Made by a program: the position numbers and the translations under genes. The notes beneath the pieces were generated by a model. It did not search any database. It was given only the letters and a program-made list of their open reading frames with translations, and was not told where the DNA came from. 11,908 bases of DNA from JAFMDF01 sp964644655 (GTDB lineage: Bacteria > Bacteroidota > Bacteroidia > Chitinophagales > Saprospiraceae), in NCBI GenBank assembly GCA_964644655.1, contig CAZXYA010000272.1, positions 1 through 11,908 on the forward strand. Reading direction: 5' to 3'. Positions 5,235 to 11,665 of the stretch are shown here, piece after piece (position 1 is the first letter of the stretch; each line of letters starts with the position of its first letter).

Positions 5235-6995
5235 TCAAAATCTTTTGGTAGAAACAACAACTAACTTCATCCCCTCCTCTATCAACTCTACCAAATCGGA
5301 TCGGTTCGTTTTTATTTGCGCCAATAATTCCAACACCTTATCTGCAACTTGATGCTGAGTAGCTTGACTCAACTCATAAATTTCCAATAATAATAACCAC
5401 TCTTCGGCGTACTCTTGCTCAATAAGGGCGATAATTGCTGCAAAATCAAGCATTGTATTTGGTGTCGCTCGATAATTTCTAATTTGTGCATACAAGCTTT
5501 CTAAGGTCTTGACTTTCTCCGCTTTGCTATCATTAACAGGATTTGTACTTAATTCATGTTCGATTAAATTAAAAGAAGTATCATCAGCAGGCCCAGAAAA
5601 AGCAGAAACCACTTCTTTCCCAACGGCTAAATGAAAAATGCCCCATTCAGGCTGAAATAAAACTTCTTCATGATGTTTGACCAAACAATTTTTAAAAGTA
5701 ATAACGACAATTTTGCCTTGTAAATTACGAGTTCCTGTTACGACTTCTCCTTTTAAATAAATATCTCCTTCATATAGTAATTCAACTATCCGACCTTCAT
5801 AAATATGGTAAGCTTCTAAATCTCTTGGCGACATATCCTCTATGGCTAAATTAATGCCTTTTAATCTACCAAGGGGAGAACCAAATCCATCAAAATGTGC
5901 GGCAGTATGATGCCCAATTAATTCTTTTTCTCGGTAGGCTAAGGCTGTTGGGCCAGTTGTTTTAATGAAAGCGACTTTACCATCTCCATTATCTAAAACT
6001 CTTGAAAAAACACCCGATATTTGTAAGCCTGTACTTAATTCTATCGTCCCTAATTGTTTGGAATGTATTAACTTTTGCACCCCCTTTAATCCACCTTTTC
6101 TCAATGCCATTGTATTAGCAAATTCTTCTAAGACCAAACTTAAATGGGCAAAATCTGGGGTAACAAATAACTGTGGTTGGGGTTTAGTGATGTCAAAAGA
6201 TTGGTAAATTGCTTTGATATCATAGGGTATCTTTTTTACCGCATTAGACATACACCATTTGCTTTCACCAATAGAAGATAATAAGCCTGCCCCGTATATC
6301 TTAGGGTTTTCTACAGTGCCAATCAAGCCATACTCCACCGTCCACCAATGCAAATTCCGAATCAATGCCATCTCGGAAGGTTCGCCCATGTTTTCTTGGA
6401 GATCGGCAATTTTTGCTTCGGCGGCTTCGATTTCTTCGGTTGATGCGTTCGTAGCTTCTTTAAGAATAGATAAATGACGCACCGCTTCATATAATTCATA
6501 ATCTTTGGCGGAAGAAATCGCTTTACAACCAATTTCTCCAAATCGTCTTAAATATTCGGCATATTCTGGATTGGCAATAATCGGTGCATGACCAGCCGAT
6601 TCGTGAATAATATCTGGCGCTGGGGTATATTTTATATTTTCCAATTGTCGAATATCCGAAGCAATCACCAATACATTATAGGCTTGAAATTCCATAAAAG
6701 CTGCTGGCGGAATAAAGCCATCTACAGCAACTGCTGCCCAACCAATGTCTTCCAAAATTCGATTCATCCCGTACATACTAGGGATATTTTCGGTAGAAAT
6801 TCCTGTTTTATCCAAACCTTCCAAATAGGAATGGTGTGCTACCTTCCCCAGATAATCCACATTTCTACGCATCACATAGCGCCAAACTGCTTGATTAATT
6901 GGCGAGTATCGTTCATAATTTTGCGGATGCACATATTGGAATAAATGCTTGGGTAATTTGGCTAATATTGGGTTTAACGGAATGGACGGTTTCAT
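5235..6995 (-). CDS. Aromatic amino acid hydroxylase (pterin-dependent, Bacteroidota long type)
   Basis: The catalytic part belongs to the biopterin-dependent hydroxylase family (phenylalanine/tyrosine/tryptophan hydroxylases), which uses Fe(II), a tetrahydropterin and O2. With the ATG at 6995 the protein has 586 residues and starts MKPSIPLNPILAKLPKHL. A GTG at 7037 would add 14 residues but lies in the edge of an inverted repeat. Iron ligands are visible: PDIIHESAGHAP gives His131 and His136, and WWTVEYGLIG gives Glu221. About 84 residues lie between the second His and Glu, against about 40 in animal phenylalanine hydroxylase, because a helical insertion (around SILKEATNASTEEIEAAEAK) is present. 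From about residue 280 a ~300-residue C-terminal region of unknown role follows (GTIELSTGLQISGVF, IKTTGPTALAY). There is no N-terminal ACT domain. Substrate is probably Phe or Trp. The PrnB-like gene lies 149 nt upstream on the same strand. Confidence 0.9.
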   Translation of the reverse strand: MKPSIPLNPILAKLPKHLFQYVHPQNYERYSPINQAVWRYVMRRNVDYLGKVAHHSYLEGLDKTGISTENIPSMYGMNRILEDIGWAAVAVDGFIPPAAFMEFQAYNVLVIASDIRQLENIKYTPAPDIIHESAGHAPIIANPEYAEYLRRFGEIGCKAISSAKDYELYEAVRHLSILKEATNASTEEIEAAEAKIADLQENMGEPSEMALIRNLHWWTVEYGLIGTVENPKIYGAGLLSSIGESKWCMSNAVKKIPYDIKAIYQSFDITKPQPQLFVTPDFAHLSLVLEEFANTMALRKGGLKGVQKLIHSKQLGTIELSTGLQISGVFSRVLDNGDGKVAFIKTTGPTALAYREKELIGHHTAAHFDGFGSPLGRLKGINLAIEDMSPRDLEAYHIYEGRIVELLYEGDIYLKGEVVTGTRNLQGKIVVITFKNCLVKHHEEVLFQPEWGIFHLAVGKEVVSAFSGPADDTSFNLIEHELSTNPVNDSKAEKVKTLESLYAQIRNYRATPNTMLDFAAIIALIEQEYAEEWLLLLEIYELSQATQHQVADKVLELLAQIKTNRSDLVELIEEGMKLVVVSTKRF

Positions 6996-7034
6996 ATCTA
7001 ATTGATTAGAAAATAAGACTATAAAGTTTTTTAT

Positions 7035-7100
7035 CACAAAGGAACAAAGAACACATAGTTCACAAAGTTTTGTGAACTATGTGAACTTTGTCTCTTTGTG
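7035..7100. repeat. 66-bp near-perfect inverted repeat (REP/MITE-like) between two minus-strand genes
   Basis: The centre is a perfect 15-bp arm pair (7052-7066 with 7069-7083) separated by 2 nt. It extends outward with four mismatches to CACAAAG at 7035-7041 and CTTTGTG at 7094-7100. It is built of repeated ACAAAG/TTCACA words. In the minus direction it is followed by A-rich, not T-rich, sequence, so it is not a standard terminator of the upstream gene. It may be a dispersed repeat or an mRNA-stabilising or processing hairpin. Confidence 0.75.
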
Positions 7101-7144
7101 GTGAAAAATAAGTTAATTTCATGGTATCTAAGCACCCCTCAAAT

Positions 7145-8236
7145 CTATTTTCCAACAATAAAAGCGACCTCTTTCGCTCGCATCTCCGCCATCATCCGCA
7201 ACATATCCCCTGCTGTAATGGACATCGGTTTACCTCTTTTTGCACCAATTCCTTCTTGCAATAAAGATTTCTCTGTACCAACCATTCTGCCTGCAATGAT
7301 GGAATGAATGTGCATATCTTCTAAATAATAAGTTCTAAATAACTCAACTTTTTCCATTACCTCTGGAGACAGCCTGTCTATTTTGCTTTTAATGGTATTC
7401 AACAGTTTCACTTTTAATTTTCGCCATTGTACATACTCATAATTTTGAGTCCCAGAAAAACCATTCGGTAAATTGGCTTCTTCATTGGCTCGACTCATAT
7501 CTGGTCGAATAACGCCTCGATAAACAGTTGCGGTAAAACTATTGCCAAATTCCATACAAGCTGTGGTCGCTCTAAATAAATGTGCCCCTTTATCTAACCA
7601 ATCCATTAATTCAGCATCTGCCATTCCATTGTCTAGCCCTGCTATAGCTTTCTCAAAACAATGCCCCGAAAAAATCATAAATACCGCAAAGCCATGATGC
7701 GCCAATTTCCAACGATATAAAGCTCTTTGGTCATTATCTTTTGGGGCTACTTCAACTATTTCTGCGGTGGCAAAATCTTGATTAATTGGGTTTTGCCCAG
7801 CCAATAAAATTAAATTAGCTGCTTCCCATCCTTTTAATATATAGGCTATTTCGCCTCTTGACATGGAAGTGTACTGAAATTCGTTGACGAGTTCTGCCGA
7901 GGTATCTAAATATTGCTGAATAAACTGTCCATACGACATATTTTGTACTCGATTGACCTCAAAATACTTATCGTAAATGTCGTATTTATTAGACATATCC
8001 TTTGCTTTCACCTGCCCTTCTTCAAAATTAATAGTTGGATTAATCAAGGAAGCCAAGGCGGTAGAAAATTCCTTAAAAGCCACTAATACTTCTGGTAGCA
8101 CATAGGTTTGCCCCAATAGAATATCAATATGATTTTTAACTTTATTATGGAAAAATTGGATTTTGTTGATCTCATTTCCATACTCATTGGATAGGTGGTG
8201 AATATTAGAATTTTCTGGAAGATAGCATTGATTCAT
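7145..8236 (-). CDS. PrnB/DUF1864-like heme-dependent aromatic oxygenase superfamily protein
   Basis: This 363-residue, mainly helical protein resembles the PrnB (DUF1864) family in length and layout. PrnB (monodechloroaminopyrrolnitrin synthase) rearranges 7-chlorotryptophan in pyrrolnitrin synthesis and is structurally related to indoleamine and tryptophan 2,3-dioxygenases. The segment YLEDMHIHSIIAGRMVGTEK (residues ~305-324) resembles the proximal heme helix of IDO (YH-L-QIV); His309 is the best candidate axial ligand, with His311 as the alternative. Other conserved-looking blocks are RWKLAHHGFAVFMIFSGHCF and FRATTACMEFGNSFTATVYR. No signal peptide is present. The hydroxylase gene follows 149 nt downstream; the EamA exporter is divergent, 373 bp away. 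I infer an aromatic amino acid or indole substrate. No halogenase or other prn genes are nearby, so pyrrolnitrin itself is unlikely. The family call is from recall of features, not a search. Confidence 0.72.
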   Translation of the reverse strand: MNQCYLPENSNIHHLSNEYGNEINKIQFFHNKVKNHIDILLGQTYVLPEVLVAFKEFSTALASLINPTINFEEGQVKAKDMSNKYDIYDKYFEVNRVQNMSYGQFIQQYLDTSAELVNEFQYTSMSRGEIAYILKGWEAANLILLAGQNPINQDFATAEIVEVAPKDNDQRALYRWKLAHHGFAVFMIFSGHCFEKAIAGLDNGMADAELMDWLDKGAHLFRATTACMEFGNSFTATVYRGVIRPDMSRANEEANLPNGFSGTQNYEYVQWRKLKVKLLNTIKSKIDRLSPEVMEKVELFRTYYLEDMHIHSIIAGRMVGTEKSLLQEGIGAKRGKPMSITAGDMLRMMAEMRAKEVAFIVGK

Positions 8237-8285
8237 CTAAAAAAATATTTATTCGTTATAGGCAGAAAAGATACAAGTCACTCAA

Positions 8286-8293
8286 CAAAGATA
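8286..8293 (-). promoter_or_regulatory. Candidate -7 box (TATCTTTG) of the prnB-like gene
   Basis: CAAAGATA on the plus strand reads TATCTTTG on the minus strand, an exact TAnnTTTG match ~50 nt upstream of the ATG at 8236. No clear TTTG was found at the -33 position, so it is a moderate candidate only. Confidence 0.4.
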
Positions 8294-8469
8294 TTTTTAA
8301 TTAAAATAATTACCTATTATTAATAAAATAAAGAAAATAATTCTATTTTGAATTTTTAAGCAGAAAAATATTTTTTTTCATTTGTTTTTTTGCCTCTCAA
8401 AATAAAATAATTCGGTTAAATTCTATTGATCTAAATAATAATAGAGCGTCAGATAATAAATTAATAATA

Positions 8470-8514
8470 ATCCGTTGCTAAAAAAAACTTAGCAAGGGAT
8501 TAATATTAGCAACG
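8470..8514 (+). promoter_or_regulatory. Two mutually exclusive hairpins upstream of eamA
   Basis: The left strand 8470-8481 pairs with 8489-8500 over 12 bp with one mismatch (loop AAAAAAC). Its part CGTTGCTAA (8473-8481) also pairs perfectly over 9 bp with TTAGCAACG at 8506-8514. Only one stem can form at a time. If transcribed, this would be ~95-140 nt ahead of the eamA ATG, an attenuator-like arrangement. No poly-T tract follows either stem, so it is not a simple terminator. Confidence 0.4.
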
Positions 8515-8609
8515 CCTGCCTGCTGTAGGTAGAGATTTGACGAGTTAGATGATATTTTAAATATTTTCTCAATATTAACTTTCTTTCCGATTTTCTAAAA
8601 TCAAAATAA

Positions 8610-9521
8610 ATGCCTGCATCAGATAAATCCGTACAACCATCCACTAATAAGGAAACAGACAATACCATTTTCAGTTTAATTCCTCCACAAGGCTTAATAT
8701 TACTTTCTATCATAGCTATTCAGGTAGGCGCAAGTATTGCCGTCCAATTATTTCCAATTTTAGGAACAGAGGGTACTACCGCTGTGCGTATTGTCTTTTC
8801 TGCAATTATTTTAGGAATTACTGTCAATGAAAAAATGCACTCCTTATGGCAAATATTTCTAAACAATTGGGTTTTATTAAGTGCATTTGGTATTTGCATG
8901 GCCACTATGAATTTTTTCTTTTACAAAGCAATTGCGCTTATACCTTTGGGAACGGTGGTTGCTATCGAATTTATAGGTCCGCTTGGTCTTGCAGCCATAA
9001 CTTCTAATCGACTCATTCATTTTATTTGGGTAGGACTTGCAGCGGTTGGCATCTTATTACTATCTCCCTTATCTGGAGCAAAGCTAGACCAATGGGGTAT
9101 ATTTTTTGCGCTAATTGCTGGTTCTGGATGGACAACTTTTATTATTTTAGGGAAGCGAGTTGGTAAAAAAATATCAGGGAATAAGGGCTTAGTCATTGCC
9201 ATGATGATTGCCTCTATTATTATGCTTCCTTTCTTTGTTCAAGTAACGGATAAACTTATCCAAGACCCCTATGTATTATTTATTGGATTTTGTGTGGCAT
9301 TATTGGCAACGAGTATTCCTTTCAGCTTAGAATTCAATGCCTTAAAACGCCTTTCTTCTAGAGCTTATGGTGTATTAATTAGTTTAGAACCCGCTGTAGC
9401 GGCTATAGCTGGTGCCTTAATCTTAGAGGAACGTATAGGCACTCGAGGAATAATAGCCGTTGTACTTGTTGTAATAGCAGCCATCGGTATTACACTTTCT
9501 GAAAAAAAGGAGGCTAAGTAA
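8610..9521 (+). CDS. EamA (DMT) family exporter, RhtA-like
   Basis: This 303-residue polytopic inner-membrane protein has about ten hydrophobic segments arranged as two EamA repeats, after a ~25-residue polar N-terminus. Hallmarks of the RhtA (threonine/homoserine exporter) branch are GTVVAIEFIGPLGLAAITSN in the first repeat, and LKRLSSRAYGVLISLEPAVA plus LILEERIG in the second. It would export a small amino acid or analogue with a proton gradient. The ATG at 8610 fits the family; the next Met comes much later. The Lrp/AsnC gene follows 118 nt downstream on the same strand, a common pairing for amino acid exporters. The divergent aromatic amino acid genes suggest an aromatic substrate, but this is inference from context. 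Confidence 0.85.
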   Translation: MPASDKSVQPSTNKETDNTIFSLIPPQGLILLSIIAIQVGASIAVQLFPILGTEGTTAVRIVFSAIILGITVNEKMHSLWQIFLNNWVLLSAFGICMATMNFFFYKAIALIPLGTVVAIEFIGPLGLAAITSNRLIHFIWVGLAAVGILLLSPLSGAKLDQWGIFFALIAGSGWTTFIILGKRVGKKISGNKGLVIAMMIASIIMLPFFVQVTDKLIQDPYVLFIGFCVALLATSIPFSLEFNALKRLSSRAYGVLISLEPAVAAIAGALILEERIGTRGIIAVVLVVIAAIGITLSEKKEAK

Positions 9522-9536
9522 CAGATAAAAAATAAC

Positions 9537-9584
9537 TTGGATAACCAATATTTGGTTTCCCAACGGATTTAATACCCAACGGAT
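9537..9584. promoter_or_regulatory. Phased array of TTGG/CCAA half-sites upstream of lrp
   Basis: TTGG occurs at 9537 and 9552, and CCAA at 9545, 9560 and 9576, so like half-sites recur every 15-16 bp. It contains the palindrome AACCAATATTTGGTT (9543-9557) and two perfect 10-bp direct repeats CCCAACGGAT (9559-9568, 9575-9584). The 15-bp palindrome length and the phasing suit an Lrp-type octamer binding several sites, so autoregulation of the downstream gene is plausible. It is 55-103 nt before the lrp ATG. Confidence 0.5.
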
Positions 9585-9639
9585 AATAGATGTTCACCGC
9601 TCATCGGGTTTTAATCAAAAAACTAAGATAATTCAAATT

Positions 9640-10101
9640 ATGCTTGATTCCATTGATTTAAAGATTTTAGCCTTGCTGCAACAAAATGCACGTTTTACCA
9701 TAAAGGAAATTGCCGCTCAACTCAACTTATCGACTACGCCTATTTTTGATCGTATGAAACGCTTAGAAAAAGAAGGGGTCATTGAGCGATATGTCGCCCT
9801 AGTAAATCCCGCAAAAGTGGGTAAAAACCTTTTTGCTTTTGTCCATATTTCCCTCAAAGAACATGCTCGCCCAGAAGTAGAAAAATTTGTAGAACAAGTG
9901 ATTGAATTTAAAGAAGTTTTAGAATGTTATCATGTAGCAGGAGATGCTGATTTTGTGCTAAAAGTTGCATTGGCAAATATCGAGGCTTATAATAAGTTTG
10001 TTTTGGACAAATTATCGGTGGTAAATAATATTGGGAAAGTCGAATCTAGGTTTTGTTTGTCTGTTCGGAAGTATACTACGGAGCTTCCTTTGGAAATTTA
10101 A
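9640..10101 (+). CDS. Lrp/AsnC family transcriptional regulator
   Basis: This 153-residue regulator has normal family length. Residues ~1-50 are the AsnC-type winged helix-turn-helix (MLDSIDLKILALLQQNARFT, then KEIAAQLNLSTTPIFDRMKR with LEKEGVIERY). Residues ~65-140 form the RAM ligand-binding and oligomerisation domain, with the FAFVHISLK strand, the ECYHVAGDADFVLKVALANI block and a closing VESRFCLSVRKY strand. Such proteins assemble into dimers to octamers and change DNA binding on contact with an amino acid. It lies 118 nt after the exporter gene, so it most likely controls the exporter and perhaps the divergent aromatic amino acid genes. Directly upstream is a phased array that may be its own operator. 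The ligand is unknown. Confidence 0.93.
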   Translation: MLDSIDLKILALLQQNARFTIKEIAAQLNLSTTPIFDRMKRLEKEGVIERYVALVNPAKVGKNLFAFVHISLKEHARPEVEKFVEQVIEFKEVLECYHVAGDADFVLKVALANIEAYNKFVLDKLSVVNNIGKVESRFCLSVRKYTTELPLEI

Positions 10102-10163
10102 ATGCTATTTAAAAATTAGGAGGGTAAATGAAAACGCCTTAGAAAAATGTCTTGAATAAATCC

Positions 10164-10219
10164 GTGTCCCTTCATTTATCCGTGGTACATAAACTTACCA
10201 CGGATAAATAAAGGGACAC
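10164..10219. repeat. Long inverted repeat (24-bp arms) between convergent genes
   Basis: Arms 10164-10187 and 10196-10219 pair over 24 bp with one mismatch around the 8-nt loop CATAAACT; with one further mismatch they extend to ATC/GAT ends at 10160-10223. It contains the word ATCCGTGG, a kind of motif I associate with dispersed repeats in Bacteroidota. Sitting between the converging lrp and DUF1080 genes, it could act as a bidirectional terminator or be a REP/MITE-like element. Confidence 0.78.
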
Positions 10220-10258
10220 CGATATTTTTATAAATATTTATTTAGCATCGAAATCCTC

Positions 10259-10993
10259 TTACAATTCCCGAACCCAAATATTCCGATAACTAACAGGATT
10301 ACTGTGGTCTTGTAATATTAAAGGGCCATCTCCATGAGCAGGATTTTTAGGCAATCCGATATAAGGCGTTGTCCCTTTAATTTCAATATTATTTTGTACC
10401 AAGATGCCATTTTGGATAACCGTTAAAGTACCTGATTGCACCTTTATGCCGTCCTTATTGAATTTTGGCTGCATATAAATAATATCATAAGTCTGCCATT
10501 CTCCTGGAGGACGACAAGCATTCACCAAAGGCATATATTGTTTGTAAATAGAAGCTGCTTGTCCATTAGAATAGGTTCGATTGTCGTAACTATCCAAAAC
10601 TTGGACTTCATAAATGCCATTTAGGAAAACACCTGAGTTCCCTCTCCCCTGCCCTTCGCTGACCACTTCCGCTGGCGTTCGCCATTCTAGATGTAACTGA
10701 ATACTTCCAAAATTTTGCTTGGTTTGGACTATGCCTGTTCCTTTGACAACCGTCATTGCGCCACCTTCCACTTTCCAACCAGCTGATTCGCCGTCTTTAT
10801 TGGTCCATTCCATCAAATTAGTCCCATCAAAAAGAACAATGGCGTCCGAAGGTGCGGTGGAGGTTGTTGCTCCAGGCGTGACAACTCTTGGTTCTGGCTC
10901 CCAAACTTCTGTAGCTTTTGGGTCTGTTATTTGGGCATTCAAATAAAAATAAGCCAGCATAGAACAGCAAAATAAAAAGGCAGTTCGTTTCAT
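10259..10993 (-). CDS. Secreted DUF1080 (3-keto-disaccharide hydrolase family) protein
   Basis: This is a 244-residue exported protein. The N-terminus MKRTAFLFCCSMLAYFYLNA is a signal peptide, probably cut before Gln21, followed by a Thr/Pro/Ala-rich linker to about residue 48. The rest is one DUF1080 domain, a concanavalin-like beta sandwich: IVLFDGTNLMEWTNKDG, GWKVEGGAM, GNSGVFLNGIYEVQVLDSY (118-136), PPGEWQTYDIIY (162-173), and GPLILQDHSNPVSYRNIW (223-240). Members act on glycosides or 3-keto-disaccharides in the periplasm or outside the cell, though activity is shown for only a few. It converges with lrp across the inverted repeat, and has no same-strand partner in the window. No -7 box was found upstream. 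It seems unrelated to the aromatic amino acid genes. Confidence 0.9.
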   Translation of the reverse strand: MKRTAFLFCCSMLAYFYLNAQITDPKATEVWEPEPRVVTPGATTSTAPSDAIVLFDGTNLMEWTNKDGESAGWKVEGGAMTVVKGTGIVQTKQNFGSIQLHLEWRTPAEVVSEGQGRGNSGVFLNGIYEVQVLDSYDNRTYSNGQAASIYKQYMPLVNACRPPGEWQTYDIIYMQPKFNKDGIKVQSGTLTVIQNGILVQNNIEIKGTTPYIGLPKNPAHGDGPLILQDHSNPVSYRNIWVREL

Positions 10994-11516
10994 ACGTTTT
11001 AGTAATTTTTTAAATTGTTGATTTTATAAATTTCTAGTAACTATTCATCACGAAAATTAATACTAGGCATTTTTTCTACCATATAGTTATTTAAGTTCAT
11101 ATAGTTCGTTTTATTACGCACCCTAAATGAACTTATATATTACATACTTGTAAAAGTTTGTTTTTTTAGCAAGCAATTGGAAAAAAGTTGAGATAAAAAA
11201 TATGTAATTCATTGATTATCAATAGGAAAAATCAATGTTTTACAACTGACAAAAAAATAAAAAACCAGCAGTAAAACGATGGTTTTAAAGTCAAATTTTA
11301 TCCCAACTTAATCGCCACTAAACTGGCAGTTTATAAATAATTCTGATTTACAGAATTAATAAAATATCGGCTCTAAAAGCCTGTTTCTATTGCCTTTTAA
11401 AAAGGCTAAAAATTGTAGCTCATTATTTTAAATGACTACTTTTAGAAAAATCGTCCCTTATTGGACTGTTATTATATTTTACAAATTTAGACTTTTTATT
11501 CAACGATTGAAAGTTA

Positions 11517-11543
11517 ACACCTTACGGCTATGCCGTGATGTGT
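11517..11543. repeat. 12-bp hairpin with TAT loop
   Basis: ACAC at 11517-11520 and ACGGC at 11524-11528 pair with GCCGT (11532-11536) and GTGT (11540-11543). The three positions between add one A-T pair, one G-T pair and one mismatch, making an almost continuous 12-bp stem. It is the most GC-rich spot in the gene-free region, and no T-run follows, so it does not look like a standard terminator. Confidence 0.55.
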
Positions 11544-11596
11544 CTTAAATGGTAAAAATAAACTACATTGTTAGACAAGCTGAACAATTACAATTT

Positions 11597-11665
11597 CTAT
11601 TATTCTATAGAAAGTGCTTTCAGAACTTGGAGTTCCGTTAGCACTATTCATTGCGACAATAATAG
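11597..11665. other. Nested three-tier stem, candidate structured RNA or protein-binding element
   Basis: Outer arms CTATTATT (11597-11604) and AATAATAG (11658-11665), middle arms AGTGCT (11613-11618) and AGCACT (11640-11645), and inner arms GAACT (11623-11627) and AGTTC (11631-11635) all pair perfectly around the loop TGG, with internal loops between tiers. The concentric arrangement is more than a single chance palindrome, but no promoter or known RNA family was recognised, and the strand is undetermined. Confidence 0.4.

Larger units (their letters stand above)
8237..8609. promoter_or_regulatory. Divergent intergenic region (373 bp) between prnB-like gene and eamA
   Basis: This very AT-rich control region is shared by the two divergent transcription units. 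It carries a minus-strand -7 box near 8290 and a pair of competing hairpins at 8470-8514 on the eamA side. TAACTTTC at 8576-8583 is one mismatch from a plus-strand -7 box but has no -33 partner. No coding frame in it looks real. Confidence 0.55.

Noticed and set aside
6588..6944. 118-residue plus-strand open frame
   Set aside because: It lies wholly antisense to the hydroxylase catalytic domain, whose iron-binding motif is conserved; the antisense protein is Cys/His/Ile-rich with no recognisable domain.
7035..7037. GTG start for a 600-residue hydroxylase
   Set aside because: It is within the edge of the inverted repeat and adds 14 residues not expected in the family; the ATG at 6995 gives a start typical of the group.
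7145..8236. Pyrrolnitrin biosynthesis cluster
   Set aside because: Only the PrnB-like protein is present; no PrnA or PrnC halogenase or PrnD oxygenase genes are in the window.
8489..8713. 74-residue minus-strand open frame across the eamA start
   Set aside because: It overlaps the competing hairpins and the coding start of a well-supported exporter gene and has no family resemblance.
10121..10142. Good ribosome-binding-like AGGAGGG before an ATG after lrp
   Set aside because: The frame ends after four codons (MKTP), so there is no gene.
11517..11543. Integron attC site
   Set aside because: No paired core sites of the GTTRRRY/RYYYAAC type flank the hairpin and there is no integrase or cassette array.
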